Source of the DNA: an uncultured Pelagibacteraceae bacterium
Lineage (GTDB): Bacteria > Pseudomonadota > Alphaproteobacteria > Pelagibacterales > Pelagibacteraceae
NCBI GenBank assembly: GCA_902574345.1
Contig: CACGNF010000004.1
Span: 1 to 59,725, forward strand
DNA: 59,725 nucleotides
Reading direction: 5' to 3'
The notes beneath the pieces were generated by a model. That model saw only the letters and a list, made by a program, of their open reading frames with translations, was not told the origin of the DNA and searched no databases. The translations under genes and the position numbers were made by a program. How positions within the stretch are numbered: position 1 is the first letter of the stretch; every line of letters begins with the position of its first letter. Shown piece after piece: positions 27,163 through 36,399 of this stretch.

Positions 27163-27806
27163 TGGATTCGATAATTTCTCAAAATTACTCTCAAATTCAA
27201 AAATTTGATGTTTCACGTGAAACTTGTAATGAGCTTGAAAGCTTTGTAAGCATGATACAAAACAAAAATTTGAAAATTAATCTAATTAGTAGGAAAACCT
27301 CAGAAAAGGAGGCAATTAGACAAAGACATATTGTTGATTCAGTGCAAATAATTGATTTTGTTGATTTAAATAGCAATACAACCTGTGATTTAGGATCTGG
27401 GGGTGGAATACCTGGATTAATCATAGCAATTTTAATGAAGAAATTAAAAAACAGCATGAAAATAAAACTTTATGAAAAAAGTTACCACAAATGTGTTTTT
27501 TTAAAAGATGTCTCAAAAAAATTAGAATTAAATACAGAAGTAATACAAAAAGATATTTTTAAAATTAAAAATATCGAAACTGGAACGATTATGTCCAGAG
27601 CTTTTAAACCTATGCCCATAATTTTAGATTTAGTTCAAAAAAATTTTCGGAAATATAAAAATATTATTTTATTTATGGGCAAAAGTGGAAGAAAAATTTT
27701 AGATGATACTCTTAAAATTTGGGATTTAGAATACGAGGAAAAAAAAAGTTTAACAAGCAAGGACTCTTTTTTGTTAAATATAAAAAATATGGCAAAAAAA
27801 ATTTAA
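27162..27806 (+). CDS. rsmG: 16S rRNA (guanine527-N7)-methyltransferase RsmG (GidB)
   Basis: Methylates G527 of 16S rRNA using S-adenosylmethionine. The 214-residue product shows NLISRKT, RHIVDSVQI, the SAM-binding loop CDLGSGGGIPGLIIAI (about residues 74-89) and the SRAFKPMP catalytic segment. Its residues 16-21, DVSRET, are encoded by a parS site (27209-27224), a placement known from other bacteria that fixes this peptide by DNA constraint. It overlaps mnmG and parA by one base each. Confidence 0.95.
   Translation: MDSIISQNYSQIQKFDVSRETCNELESFVSMIQNKNLKINLISRKTSEKEAIRQRHIVDSVQIIDFVDLNSNTTCDLGSGGGIPGLIIAILMKKLKNSMKIKLYEKSYHKCVFLKDVSKKLELNTEVIQKDIFKIKNIETGTIMSRAFKPMPIILDLVQKNFRKYKNIILFMGKSGRKILDDTLKIWDLEYEEKKSLTSKDSFLLNIKNMAKKI
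27209..27224. promoter_or_regulatory. parS centromere site (ParB binding)
   Basis: TGTTTCACGTGAAACT matches the bacterial parS consensus TGTTTCACGTGAAACA at 15 of 16 positions, with a perfect central 14-bp palindrome. It lies inside the rsmG coding region, about 1.4 kb upstream of parB and about 7 kb from the proposed origin. It should be the nucleation site for ParB. Confidence 0.92.
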
Positions 27807-28600
27807 TGAAAACTATTTCAATAATAAATCAGAAGGGTGGGGTTGGCAAAACGACAACAGTAATTAACCTTGCGTCTGCATTAACTCAACTTGGAAAAAA
27901 AATTTTAGTTATCGATTTAGATCCACAGGGAAATGCAACAACTGGACTTGGTTTATCAAATTTAGAAAAGTCAGATGAAACTATTTATGGTATTTTAAAT
28001 GGAACTAAGTCTGTTTCAGAAGTAATTAAGAAAACTAAATTTGATAATCTTGATCTGATAACTTCAAATGTGGATTTGTCTGGCTTAGAGGTTGAAACAG
28101 CTGGTGATAGTGATAGGGCATTTATTTTAAAAGTTAAATTATCCGCGTTTTTAAATGATTCTAGGAGATCATACGATTACATACTCATAGATTGTCCGCC
28201 ATCTCTAAGTTTATTGACTGTGATGGCTCTTGTGTGCTCAAACTCACTCTTAGTCCCTCTCCAAACAGAATTTTTTGCCTTGGAGGGTTTAACTCAATTA
28301 ATGAAAACAATTGATCGGATAAAAATTAATTTGAATCCCAATTTGGAAATTCAAGGGATACTTTTAACAATGTATGATAGAAGAAATAAACTATCATCAC
28401 AAGTTGAACAAGAAGCAAGAAATTATTTTAAAGAGAAAGTATATCAAACAGTAATTCCGCGTAACGTTAGATTATCCGAGGCACCATCTCATGGAGTGCC
28501 AGTTTTAATTTATGATAAAAATTGTCCTGGTAGTAAATCATATTATAGTTTTACAGATGAATTCATTAACCAAGAAAATCAAATAGGGAGTGCAGCTTAG
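27806..28600 (+). CDS. parA: Chromosome partitioning ATPase ParA
   Basis: Walker-type ATPase that moves ParB-parS complexes along the nucleoid. A longer frame opens at 27719, but the ATG at 27806, sharing a base with the rsmG stop, yields MKTISIINQKGGVGKTT, with the deviant Walker A motif at the expected position. The 264-residue protein also has VIDLDPQGNATTGLG, the ILIDCPPSLSLLT box and the PRNVRLSEAPSHG segment near the C terminus. It overlaps parB by one base. Confidence 0.97.
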   Translation: MKTISIINQKGGVGKTTTVINLASALTQLGKKILVIDLDPQGNATTGLGLSNLEKSDETIYGILNGTKSVSEVIKKTKFDNLDLITSNVDLSGLEVETAGDSDRAFILKVKLSAFLNDSRRSYDYILIDCPPSLSLLTVMALVCSNSLLVPLQTEFFALEGLTQLMKTIDRIKINLNPNLEIQGILLTMYDRRNKLSSQVEQEARNYFKEKVYQTVIPRNVRLSEAPSHGVPVLIYDKNCPGSKSYYSFTDEFINQENQIGSAA

Positions 28601-29439
28601 TGAATAAAATTAAAAGAGGATTGGGTAGAGGATTATCATCTTTGATAGGTGAAACTAAGATTGAGAAAACCACAAATAAATTATCAATAGGTGATCTTTA
28701 TCCAAACAAATTTCAACCTAGGAAAATTTTTGATGAAGATAGTTTAAATGATTTAGAAAAATCAATTAAGGAAAGGGGTATTATTCAACCTATCATAGTG
28801 CGAAAATCTGATGAAAATTCAAAATTTGAGATTATTGCTGGAGAAAGACGATGGCTTGCAGCTCAGAAAGCCGGTCTTCATGAAGTCCCAGTTGTAGTTA
28901 CTGAAGCTGATGATTTAAAATCTTTAGAATTTGCAATCGTTGAAAATGTTCAAAGAAATGATCTTAATCCCCTTGAAGAAGCTCAAGGTTATCAGAGATT
29001 AATAAATGATTTTTCCTATGATCAAGAAAAAGTTTCCAAATTTATAGGAAAAAGTAGAAGTTATATTACCAATTGTTTAAGAATATTAACTCTGCCGTCT
29101 GATGTTTTAAATTTAATTGAAAATAAAAAGTTATCTGCAGGTCATGCAAAAATATTGGTAGGCCTTGAAAATGCAAGTTTCGTTGCAAAAAAAATTATTG
29201 AAAAAAAACTTTCTGTTCGTCAATCAGAAAACTTTGTTAAAATTTTTAAGAAAAAAAAAGGATCATATTTTAAATCAACTGATTCCAATATTCAAAACCT
29301 TGAAAAATTAATTTCCGAAAAGATTGGCTTAAATGTTTTAATAAAAAACAATAAGAAAAACAAAGGTACAATTACTTTTGTTTATCATGATATTGAACAA
29401 TTAAATAAAATCATTGATATAATTAAGTCTAATTACTAA
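28600..29439 (+). CDS. parB: Chromosome partitioning protein ParB
   Basis: CTPase clamp that loads at parS and spreads. The start codon is GTG, overlapping the last base of the parA stop. The 279-residue product begins MNKIKRGLGRGLSSLIGE, the peptide that stimulates ParA. It has the CTP-binding motifs IVRKSDENSKFEIIAGERRWLAA (split) and ENVQRNDLNPLEEAQGYQRL, a helix-turn-helix around KFIGKSRSYITNCLRIL, and a C-terminal dimer domain. It converges with holA, overlapping by 4 bp. Confidence 0.97.
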   Translation: MNKIKRGLGRGLSSLIGETKIEKTTNKLSIGDLYPNKFQPRKIFDEDSLNDLEKSIKERGIIQPIIVRKSDENSKFEIIAGERRWLAAQKAGLHEVPVVVTEADDLKSLEFAIVENVQRNDLNPLEEAQGYQRLINDFSYDQEKVSKFIGKSRSYITNCLRILTLPSDVLNLIENKKLSAGHAKILVGLENASFVAKKIIEKKLSVRQSENFVKIFKKKKGSYFKSTDSNIQNLEKLISEKIGLNVLIKNNKKNKGTITFVYHDIEQLNKIIDIIKSNY

Positions 29440-30422
29440 AAATCAGAACAGCTTTTTTCCAAAATAAAGTTTGTAATAATTAATACTGAATTATTGTAGT
29501 TTTTTTTAGTTTCAAGTTCGATGTTGTTAATATTTTCAATTAGCTTTTTTATTTTCCCAGGCTTCCATTTACTAAGTTGAATCTTAATAATATCTTTATC
29601 TTTCCAAAAAATTGGAGGTTTAGCAGCATTAATTGTTTTGTTAATATCTTTATTTTGCTCAAGTTGATTTGCGAGTTTAAGAATTCTTTTAGCTTTTGAT
29701 AAAAAAGTTCTGAGAATTAAAATACAATCTTCTCTGTTATAATTATTCTCATTAAGAATATTTATAATCTTAATTTTATTTTTAGCTAAACAATTGTCAA
29801 TCAGTTCTGATAATCCATAATTTTCACTTAAATTAGTTAATTTTAATATTTCTTGAGAGGATATCTTCTTTTTGTTTCCTGCATAGTTTTTAATCTTATT
29901 AAGTTCATTGTATAAATTATTTCTATCTCCAGCGCATTTTTCAATAATTAAATTTATATTTTGTTGTGAAATTAAAATCTTTTCTTTTCTAAAAAAATTT
30001 GCAGTCAATGTTGATAGAGTATCATTATTATCTGGGTATGTTGGTATACAAATTAAATCTTTATTTTTCTCAAATAAAGATCTTAGTTTTGATTTTGTTT
30101 CTAGAATTCCTGCATTAATTATAATTTTTATATTATTAATATTTCTATCAATTAAATCCTTAATTATTTCATAAATTTTATCTGATGCTCTATTTACTAT
30201 TATTATTTTTTCACTCTCAAACAAGGATTCTGATAAAATATTTTCATAAAAAGACTCAATTTCCTCTTTAATTTGCTTCTCATCATAATTAAAAATTTTC
30301 CCATCATTTTTATTGATTATTTGATTAATACACTCAGTTTTTAAACCCTCGTTTTTGCCATATAATAAGAAGAAAATTGTGTTGTTTGAAACTTTGCTTA
30401 GCTCAAATGTCTTTAATATCAT
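29436..30422 (-). CDS. holA: DNA polymerase III delta subunit HolA
   Basis: Clamp-loader wrench subunit. The 328-residue protein shows the N-terminal FFLLYGKNEGLKTECINQII, the acidic LSESLFESEKIIIVNRAS segment corresponding to the beta-clamp contact (S-LF), FIPTYPDN-type spacing (here ICIPTYPDN), and a C-terminal collar helix set. Sequence is divergent, but the order parB-holA-lptE-leuS, with holA and lptE between parB and leuS, is typical of alphaproteobacteria. It overlaps lptE by 4 bp (ATGA). Confidence 0.88.
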   Translation of the reverse strand: MILKTFELSKVSNNTIFFLLYGKNEGLKTECINQIINKNDGKIFNYDEKQIKEEIESFYENILSESLFESEKIIIVNRASDKIYEIIKDLIDRNINNIKIIINAGILETKSKLRSLFEKNKDLICIPTYPDNNDTLSTLTANFFRKEKILISQQNINLIIEKCAGDRNNLYNELNKIKNYAGNKKKISSQEILKLTNLSENYGLSELIDNCLAKNKIKIINILNENNYNREDCILILRTFLSKAKRILKLANQLEQNKDINKTINAAKPPIFWKDKDIIKIQLSKWKPGKIKKLIENINNIELETKKNYNNSVLIITNFILEKSCSDF

Positions 30423-30877
30423 TTCATATACGCTAACTTTAAAATTAGCTTTTGAGATATTGAAGTGGCTATATTTTTTTTGATAGTTCGCTCGTAATTT
30501 CTTTCTTCATACTTATCGGTCATTTTTTGAAAATTAAACTTTTCATTTACAACAAATCTTTCAATATTCTCACCTTTTTTTAATACAAATGTAGCTATTA
30601 CATTTGATTGGTAATCAGTTATTGTTCCAATACTATTTTTAGCTAAAACATTCTTGGTATATTCTGTATCAAAACTTACATCAATAATTTCATTAGATTG
30701 GTCTTTACTATTTTTTTTTAAATTTTCAGCTACCAAATTATTAATAAATTTATCACCATTAGAACTAGTGATAATTATTTTGTAATCCACATTGTTTTGG
30801 TTTGAGTAAACTGGCTTGTACTCACAATGGCTTAATAGGTTAAGTGAAATTATTATTAAAAAAATTTTTTTAAGCAT
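30419..30877 (-). CDS. lptE: LPS-assembly lipoprotein LptE
   Basis: Outer-membrane lipoprotein that plugs the LptD translocon during lipopolysaccharide export. The 152-residue product has a short signal with lipobox LLSHC (Cys about residue 18), followed by the YKPVYS opening typical of LptE, an INNLVAENLKK region and a C-terminal helix ISQKLILKLAYMK. Homology is weak by eye, and the leuS-lptE-holA order is the main support. It follows leuS with no gap and overlaps holA by 4 bp. Confidence 0.82.
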   Translation of the reverse strand: MLKKIFLIIISLNLLSHCEYKPVYSNQNNVDYKIIITSSNGDKFINNLVAENLKKNSKDQSNEIIDVSFDTEYTKNVLAKNSIGTITDYQSNVIATFVLKKGENIERFVVNEKFNFQKMTDKYEERNYERTIKKNIATSISQKLILKLAYMK

Positions 30878-33412
30878 TTAAATAATTATGTTCAAAAGTT
30901 TATCTTTAATATAAATTTTTCTTTTTATATTTTTATGATCTAAATATTTCATTACTTTCTCATCATTCTTTAAAATTTCAAAGAGTTTTTCCTCAATTAT
31001 ATTAGGCTTAGTTTGAATTAACCCTCTTTTTTTTCCATTTATTTGTATTACGATATTTACTAACTCTTCTTTTAACATTGATTTGTCATATTCAGGCCAT
31101 TTAAAATTCTTACTTTCAATAATGTCTAAACACTCGTTTGCAAAGTGAGGGAGAACTGGTGTCATCGTAATTAAGATTTTTTCATAATTTTCTTTAAGTG
31201 TTTTATTTGTATATGGTTTATCAATTTGTTTATTTAAAAAGGAATACATCTCATATAAATTTGCAACAATCTTATTATAACTAAAGCTTTCTAAGTTATC
31301 GTGAATTTTTTTTAGATATTTATTTGTATACTTTTTTATTTCATCATCATGATCACTATCATGTTTCTTTTTAATTTCATTTACAATTTTTTCATTGAGG
31401 TGCCAAAGTTTTTGAATAAATTTAAATGATGAAATAATACCCTCCTCAGACCACTGAATATCTTTTTCTGGGGGACTATCTGATAATATAAATAATCTTG
31501 CTGAGTCAGCCCCATAATTAGAAATAATATCTTCTGGATCTATTGTATTTTTTTTTGACTTAGACATGGACTCCGAGGGGCCAACTTTAACCAGTTTGGA
31601 TCTATCTCTTTTAAGATATTTTTTGCCATCTATATTTTCAATTTCGTCAGGACTCACCCAATTATCATCAGGATCTTTATAAGTTTCATGACAAACCATC
31701 CCTTGAGTAAACAAACCCTCAAATGGTTCTTTTATGTTAAAATCAATATTTTCATATGATAATGCTTGCATAAAAAACCTAGAGTAAAGTAAATGTAAAA
31801 TTGCATGCTCTACTCCGCCAATATATTGATCTACAGGCATCCAGTAATCAATATCCTCTTTATTAAATCCATACTCATTTTCCTTTGGAGAACAAAATCT
31901 TAGGTAGTACCAAGATGAGCAAACAAAAGTATCTAATGTATCAGTTTCTCTTGATAACTTTTTTCCATCTATGGTTATGACCTTCCAATTAGTCTGATTG
32001 TCTAGTGGATTACCTTTTACATTAATATCTATTTTTTCTGGAAGTTCGACAGGTAACATTGATTTTGGTATAGGATAAGCTTTACCTTCTTCGTCATATG
32101 CTATTGGAATTGGACATCCCCAATATCTTTGCCTAGACACACCCCAATCTTTGAGTCTAAAATTAATTTGTTTTTTACCAAAATTTTTTTCTTCTAAAAT
32201 TTTAATTGTTTCAAGAATTGAATCTTCTGGTGCTTTGAGGCCGTTAAGAAAATCTGAATTTATTAGAACCCCAGGACCTGGATAGGATTCTTTATTAACT
32301 TCAAATGTATCATCTTTGTCATTTGGACGAACAACAGTTTTTATTTCAAGATTATATTTTTTTGCAAAATCAAAATCTCTTTGGTCATGAGCAGGACACC
32401 CAAAAACAGCACCAAATCCATAATCCATCAATACAAAATTTGCAAAATACACTGGAACTTTTTGTTTTGGATTTAATGGGTTTATAGCTTTTAAGTTAGT
32501 TTTGAAACCAATTTTTTCTCCAACTGCGATTGCTTCCTCGGTAGTACCAGTTTTAGAACACTCCTGCTTAAATTTAGCAAAATCATCATTATTTTGGTAA
32601 AATTTTGAAATTTCGTGATCAGGGGATAGTGCTAAAAACGAAAAACCAAAAAGAGTATCTGGTCTTGTAGTAAAACATTTTACACTATTTACAGGCAATT
32701 CACCTTCTACCTTAAAGTCAATTTCACACCCAAATGATTTACCAATCCAATTTTTTTGCATTATTTTTACTTTTTTAGGCCATGAATTTAAGTTTTCTAG
32801 ACCATCTAATAACTCTTGGGAAAATTTTGATATATTAAAAAACCATTGGTTTAATTTTTTTCTCTCAACTATCGCGCCGGAACGCCATCCCTTCCCATCA
32901 ATAACTTGCTCATTAGCAAGCACTGTTTCATCGACAGGATCCCAATTAACATAATTTTCTTTCCTATAAACAAGTCCCTTTTTGAATAATTCTAAAAAAA
33001 ATTCCTGTTGGTGTTTGTAATAACTCTTATCACATGTTGATATTTCTCTATCCCAATCAATCGAAAGCCCGAGCTTTTTTAATTGTAACTTCATATTACT
33101 AATATTAGTTTCTGTCCAAGTTTTTGGATCAAGTTTATTTTGCTTTGCTGCATTTTCAGCTGGCATGCCAAACGAATCCCATCCCATAGGATGTAAAACG
33201 TTATAGCCCTGAAGGGTTTTGTATCGTGCTAATACATCACCAATAGTATAGTTTCTTACATGACCCATATGAATTTTTCCTGATGGATAAGGAAACATTT
33301 CAAGACAATAAAATTTTTTTTTTGATGGATCAGTTTCTACTTTGAAGCTTTTATTTTTTTCCCAAAAGTTTTGCCACTTTTCTTCAGTAATTTTAAAATT
33401 ATATCTATCCAC
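30878..33412 (-). CDS. leuS: Leucyl-tRNA synthetase LeuS
   Basis: Charges tRNA-Leu. The 844-residue class I synthetase has the HIGH-type motif as [17 protein letters not shown] (about residues 43-59), the CP1 editing domain with TTRPDTLFG and the [19 protein letters not shown] threonine-rich region, the [16 protein letters not shown] signature, and the KMSKS loop as [14 protein letters not shown]-terminal tRNA-binding domain ends with [12 protein letters not shown]. It stands 19 bp after the DUF3576 lipoprotein gene. Confidence 0.98.
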   Translation of the reverse strand: MDRYNFKITEEKWQNFWEKNKSFKVETDPSKKKFYCLEMFPYPSGKIHMGHVRNYTIGDVLARYKTLQGYNVLHPMGWDSFGMPAENAAKQNKLDPKTWTETNISNMKLQLKKLGLSIDWDREISTCDKSYYKHQQEFFLELFKKGLVYRKENYVNWDPVDETVLANEQVIDGKGWRSGAIVERKKLNQWFFNISKFSQELLDGLENLNSWPKKVKIMQKNWIGKSFGCEIDFKVEGELPVNSVKCFTTRPDTLFGFSFLALSPDHEISKFYQNNDDFAKFKQECSKTGTTEEAIAVGEKIGFKTNLKAINPLNPKQKVPVYFANFVLMDYGFGAVFGCPAHDQRDFDFAKKYNLEIKTVVRPNDKDDTFEVNKESYPGPGVLINSDFLNGLKAPEDSILETIKILEEKNFGKKQINFRLKDWGVSRQRYWGCPIPIAYDEEGKAYPIPKSMLPVELPEKIDINVKGNPLDNQTNWKVITIDGKKLSRETDTLDTFVCSSWYYLRFCSPKENEYGFNKEDIDYWMPVDQYIGGVEHAILHLLYSRFFMQALSYENIDFNIKEPFEGLFTQGMVCHETYKDPDDNWVSPDEIENIDGKKYLKRDRSKLVKVGPSESMSKSKKNTIDPEDIISNYGADSARLFILSDSPPEKDIQWSEEGIISSFKFIQKLWHLNEKIVNEIKKKHDSDHDDEIKKYTNKYLKKIHDNLESFSYNKIVANLYEMYSFLNKQIDKPYTNKTLKENYEKILITMTPVLPHFANECLDIIESKNFKWPEYDKSMLKEELVNIVIQINGKKRGLIQTKPNIIEEKLFEILKNDEKVMKYLDHKNIKRKIYIKDKLLNIII

Positions 33413-33431
33413 TTCTAAAAAATATTTTGAG

Positions 33432-34001
33432 CTATTCTCCAGGATTACTCATTATATAAGGTTGAAAATTTTTATCTTTTGATTGTTTTCTATAAATTGT
33501 TGCTTTTGCTAGTATTTGTTTTGTAATTTCTTTTTTTAGTTGTCCATCTTGTTTATTGACCATACAATTATTTGTTGAGATACATTTTTTATAGAAAACA
33601 TCGACATCTATAGCATCAGATCTTACTTCATTACTTAAAAATTTAATTGTTATCTTAATAGACTCATCGAGGTTGCCCTGTTCTGAATACCAATCAGTTA
33701 TTATAACCCCTCCACTATAGTTTGCAGATGTTAATGGCATAAAGTCCAAAACTTCAAGAGAGGCTCTCCATAATTCATTTGAACTTGCAAATTCAAAATT
33801 AGTTGCTCCCCCACCTTTTATTGCGTTATTTAATCTAAAACCTTTGCCCTCCTCTAAATTTTTCTTAACTCTTAATTTAGGATCTGGGGGATTTTTTCTT
33901 GCATCCCCAGGCTTAAAAAAACCTTCTTTTGCGCATGAGGTTAGGCTGAAAATTGCTAATACAACTATAATGAATATTTTATTAATATGAATTTTTGACA
34001 T
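33432..34001 (-). CDS. DUF3576-family lipoprotein
   Basis: A 189-residue lipoprotein of unknown function belonging to the alphaproteobacterial DUF3576 group that sits upstream of leuS. The signal ends in a lipobox SLTSC (Cys about residue 23). The mature part has a proline-rich spacer then a folded domain with [15 protein letters not shown], a [12 protein letters not shown] strand, [18 protein letters not shown] and a C-terminal helix [13 protein letters not shown]. Two further cysteines (KKCISTNNC) could form a disulfide. Its start faces the porin across a 203-bp gap. Confidence 0.85.
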   Translation of the reverse strand: MSKIHINKIFIIVVLAIFSLTSCAKEGFFKPGDARKNPPDPKLRVKKNLEEGKGFRLNNAIKGGGATNFEFASSNELWRASLEVLDFMPLTSANYSGGVIITDWYSEQGNLDESIKITIKFLSNEVRSDAIDVDVFYKKCISTNNCMVNKQDGQLKKEITKQILAKATIYRKQSKDKNFQPYIMSNPGE

Positions 34002-34076
34002 CTATGAGTTTTAAAATGAAATTGGAATAAATATACATTTAATTTTATAAATTAGTAAAATACCGATGTAATTTAT

Positions 34077-34092
34077 GTTGCATAATTGCAAC
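34077..34092. promoter_or_regulatory. Inverted repeat in the porin upstream region
   Basis: GTTGCA-TAAT-TGCAAC, a perfect 6-bp inverted repeat about 113 bases before the porin start codon, in the otherwise AT-rich 203-bp gap between the DUF3576 lipoprotein and the porin. Its GC-containing arms and symmetry suggest a dimeric regulator site. The regulator is unknown. No other gene-like content is seen in the gap. Confidence 0.45.
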
Positions 34093-34204
34093 ACTTACTA
34101 AATAATTTAATAAAATGAGCCATTTATGGGGTTTTTTAGCATCAAAATGATAATTTGCCAATGTTTATTATTAATAATTAAACAAACTAAAAGGAGTAAT
34201 TAAT

Positions 34205-35164
34205 ATGAACAAATTAAGAAAAATTGGATTATCAGCTTTAGCTGGTTCTCTTGCAACTTTTTCTGCTAACGCTGCTGATTTTTCAGTAAGCGGTGGAGCG
34301 TCAATAACTTTTGACGATCCTAACAGAGGATTTAGTGATAGAGGAAACGGCTTCTACATGGGTGATAGTCTTACGTTCGCTGCATCTGGTGAAACAGATG
34401 GTGGTATGGGCGTTGCAGTTAGCTACGAGTTAGATGGAACTGCTGCAATCGACGATATGAGCATTACGCTATCAGGTGACTGGGGATCATTGTTGTTTGA
34501 TGGTCATGGTGGTTCGTCTGCATTCGGTGCAATGGATGACAAAATGCCAAATGCTTACGAAGAGTCATGGGATGTAATCGACACTAATGGTGCTACAGCT
34601 GGTGGTACTCCAACAACTATCAATGGTGGCGGTGGAGACAACATGTTTGTCTACAGCACACCAAGTATGGGTGGTGCAGTAGCTCAAGTATCTTACTTAA
34701 ACCATGGTGGAGCTGATGCAAACGAGTCTTACATGGACTTTGCTATTACAGTAACTCCAGAAGCAGTTGAAGGTTTAACTCTTGGATTTGCTAACGCAGA
34801 TAACACTGTTGGACCTAACAGAGACCAAGATGAAACTACTTACTATGCTACGTACGCAATAGGAGCAGCTACAGTTGGTGTTCAAGCATCAGACTTAGAT
34901 GATACGACTGCTAACTCTGACTTAGAGTCAATTGGTTATGGTGTTACATATGCAGTAAACGATGATTTCTCAATCGGTTACCACTACCATGAATTAGAAA
35001 CTGAAGTGACTACTGATCAAGATCAAGAGTCAACTGGTGTTTCTTTCTCATACACAATGGGTGGAATGACACTTGGTGGTGCTATGAATGAAGTAGACAA
35101 CATGGGTGGAACTGGTGCAACTGATAGAGAAGGTTACGAGTTCAATTTATCATTTGCATTCTAA
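34205..35164 (+). CDS. Outer-membrane porin
   Basis: A 319-residue gram-negative porin. A signal peptide MNKLRKIGLSALAGSLATFSANAA is cleaved after ANA. The mature protein starts ADFSVSGGASITF and alternates hydrophobic and polar residues as amphipathic strands, with acidic, glycine-rich loops, and ends in Phe (FNLSFAF) as required for BAM insertion. A strong ribosome binding site, AAGGAG (34191-34196), lies 8 bases before the ATG, unlike most genes here. Codons ending in C (AAC, TAC, TTC, GAC) are much more frequent than in the neighbours, a sign of high expression. A GC-rich terminator follows. Solute specificity cannot be told. Confidence 0.92.
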   Translation: MNKLRKIGLSALAGSLATFSANAADFSVSGGASITFDDPNRGFSDRGNGFYMGDSLTFAASGETDGGMGVAVSYELDGTAAIDDMSITLSGDWGSLLFDGHGGSSAFGAMDDKMPNAYEESWDVIDTNGATAGGTPTTINGGGGDNMFVYSTPSMGGAVAQVSYLNHGGADANESYMDFAITVTPEAVEGLTLGFANADNTVGPNRDQDETTYYATYAIGAATVGVQASDLDDTTANSDLESIGYGVTYAVNDDFSIGYHYHELETEVTTDQDQESTGVSFSYTMGGMTLGGAMNEVDNMGGTGATDREGYEFNLSFAF

Positions 35165-35184
35165 TTTAATTAGAAAATAAATTT

Positions 35185-35216
35185 AAAAGAGGCCCCTATA
35201 AAGGGGCCTTTTTTTT
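35185..35216 (+). terminator. Rho-independent terminator of the porin gene
   Basis: AGGCCCC (35190-35196), a six-base loop TATAAA, GGGGCCT (35203-35209) and a run of T to 35216. A-rich sequence before the stem pairs with the T tract and extends the stem. It is the most GC-rich stem noticed in the window's gaps. The T run overlaps the stop of the convergent ThiE/TenI-like gene, and the hairpin may serve both directions. Confidence 0.95.
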
Positions 35217-35757
35217 ACTCAAAATAAGAAATACCTGCAAAGCCAGAAATCTTTAATAACTTTAGTTTTTTTATATTTTTTTTTGATATACCACCTAATG
35301 CGATTATGTCTTTTTTTGAGTACTTTGAGATTATTCTAAATTTATTTAATCCAAGAAAATTATTATTTTTCTTAAATATTGATGAAATAAATATACTTTG
35401 AGCTTTTTGAAGCTCTTTTATTTTAATTTCTTTTAAATTATGTGCAGATCCCAAAATGATAAAATTTGAATAAGTAGAATAGTTTAAATGATTAAATTTC
35501 TTATAAAAAGATGGTAAATAAACACCATCCAATTTTAATTTCAAGGCCATTTTGAAATTATTTGCTAATAGCAATTTATTACCTCTTTTTTTAAGAAAAG
35601 TTTTAATTTTTAAAATTTCAGTAGTATTTAATTTTGGAGATTTATAATTCCTGTAAATAAATGAAGTTGTGTTATCTTGTTTATTGATAATATTTGTATC
35701 AAAAGAATTAATAAAGTAATATTTTTTTAGTAACTTATCATGCATAAAATTGTTCAA
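35215..35757 (-). CDS. Thiamine-phosphate synthase / TenI-like protein
   Basis: A 180-residue TIM-barrel protein of the ThiE/TenI group. The C-terminal phosphate-binding region IIALGGISKKNIKKLKLLKISGFAGIS (split) is the clearest match; LKLDGVYLPS and FIILGSAHNLKEI correspond to the G-VHL and SCH positions. The N terminus is degenerate, and the SCH-like motif is altered to GSAH, so catalysis as thiamine-phosphate synthase is uncertain. SAR11 cells are known to depend on outside pyrimidine precursor, which makes an intact ThiE useful, but this copy may rather be a TenI-type relative. It overlaps yggS at the 5' end by 18 bp, divergently. Confidence 0.7.
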   Translation of the reverse strand: MNNFMHDKLLKKYYFINSFDTNIINKQDNTTSFIYRNYKSPKLNTTEILKIKTFLKKRGNKLLLANNFKMALKLKLDGVYLPSFYKKFNHLNYSTYSNFIILGSAHNLKEIKIKELQKAQSIFISSIFKKNNNFLGLNKFRIISKYSKKDIIALGGISKKNIKKLKLLKISGFAGISYFE

Positions 35758-36399
35758 AATTTAATAGATATTCAAAAAAAAATTAAACTAAGTTTAGATA
35801 ATTTAACAATCAATAAAGTACCAAAAATAATTGCCGTATCAAAGACTTTTGGAATGAATAAAATATCACCTTTAATAAAACATGGTCATTTAGATTTTGG
35901 TGAAAATAAAGTTCAAGAGGCAGTTGAAAAGTGGAGTGATGTAAAGACAAATAACAAGAGTTTGAAATTACATCTAATTGGTGGGCTTCAAACGAATAAG
36001 GTTAAATTAGCTGTAAAATTATTTGATTTTATTCACTCAGTAGACAGCGAAAAACTTGCAAAAAAAATATCTGATGAACAACAAAAACAAAAAAAAAAAA
36101 TAAAAATTTTTATTCAAGTAAATATTGGAGATGAGCATCAAAAATCTGGTGTAAATAAATCATCAGTGTCTGATCTATATTCGTATTGTAAAACTCTTGA
36201 TTTAGATGTGGTTGGATTAATGTGTATCCCACCTTTAGAAAAACCATCAGATATCTTTTTTAAGGAGATGAGTATTTTGAATAATAATCTAAATTTTGAT
36301 GAACTTAGCATGGGTATGTCATCAGATTATTTAGATGCTATAAAAAATTCTGCTACATATGTGAGAATAGGATCAAACATTTTTGGACAAAGAAGTTAG
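35740..36399 (+). CDS. yggS: PLP homeostasis protein YggS
   Basis: A 219-residue PLP-binding barrel of the YggS/PLPBP family, which buffers pyridoxal phosphate. The lysine that binds PLP is in IIAVSKTFG (about residue 35), followed by FGENKVQEAVEKW, LHLIGGLQTNKVK and SVDSEKLAKKI. GLMCIPP, ELSMGMSSDYLDAI and YVRIGSNIFGQR complete the signature. Its start overlaps the divergent TenI-like gene by 18 bp, so promoters lie inside coding sequence. Confidence 0.95.
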   Translation: MHKIVQNLIDIQKKIKLSLDNLTINKVPKIIAVSKTFGMNKISPLIKHGHLDFGENKVQEAVEKWSDVKTNNKSLKLHLIGGLQTNKVKLAVKLFDFIHSVDSEKLAKKISDEQQKQKKKIKIFIQVNIGDEHQKSGVNKSSVSDLYSYCKTLDLDVVGLMCIPPLEKPSDIFFKEMSILNNNLNFDELSMGMSSDYLDAIKNSATYVRIGSNIFGQRS

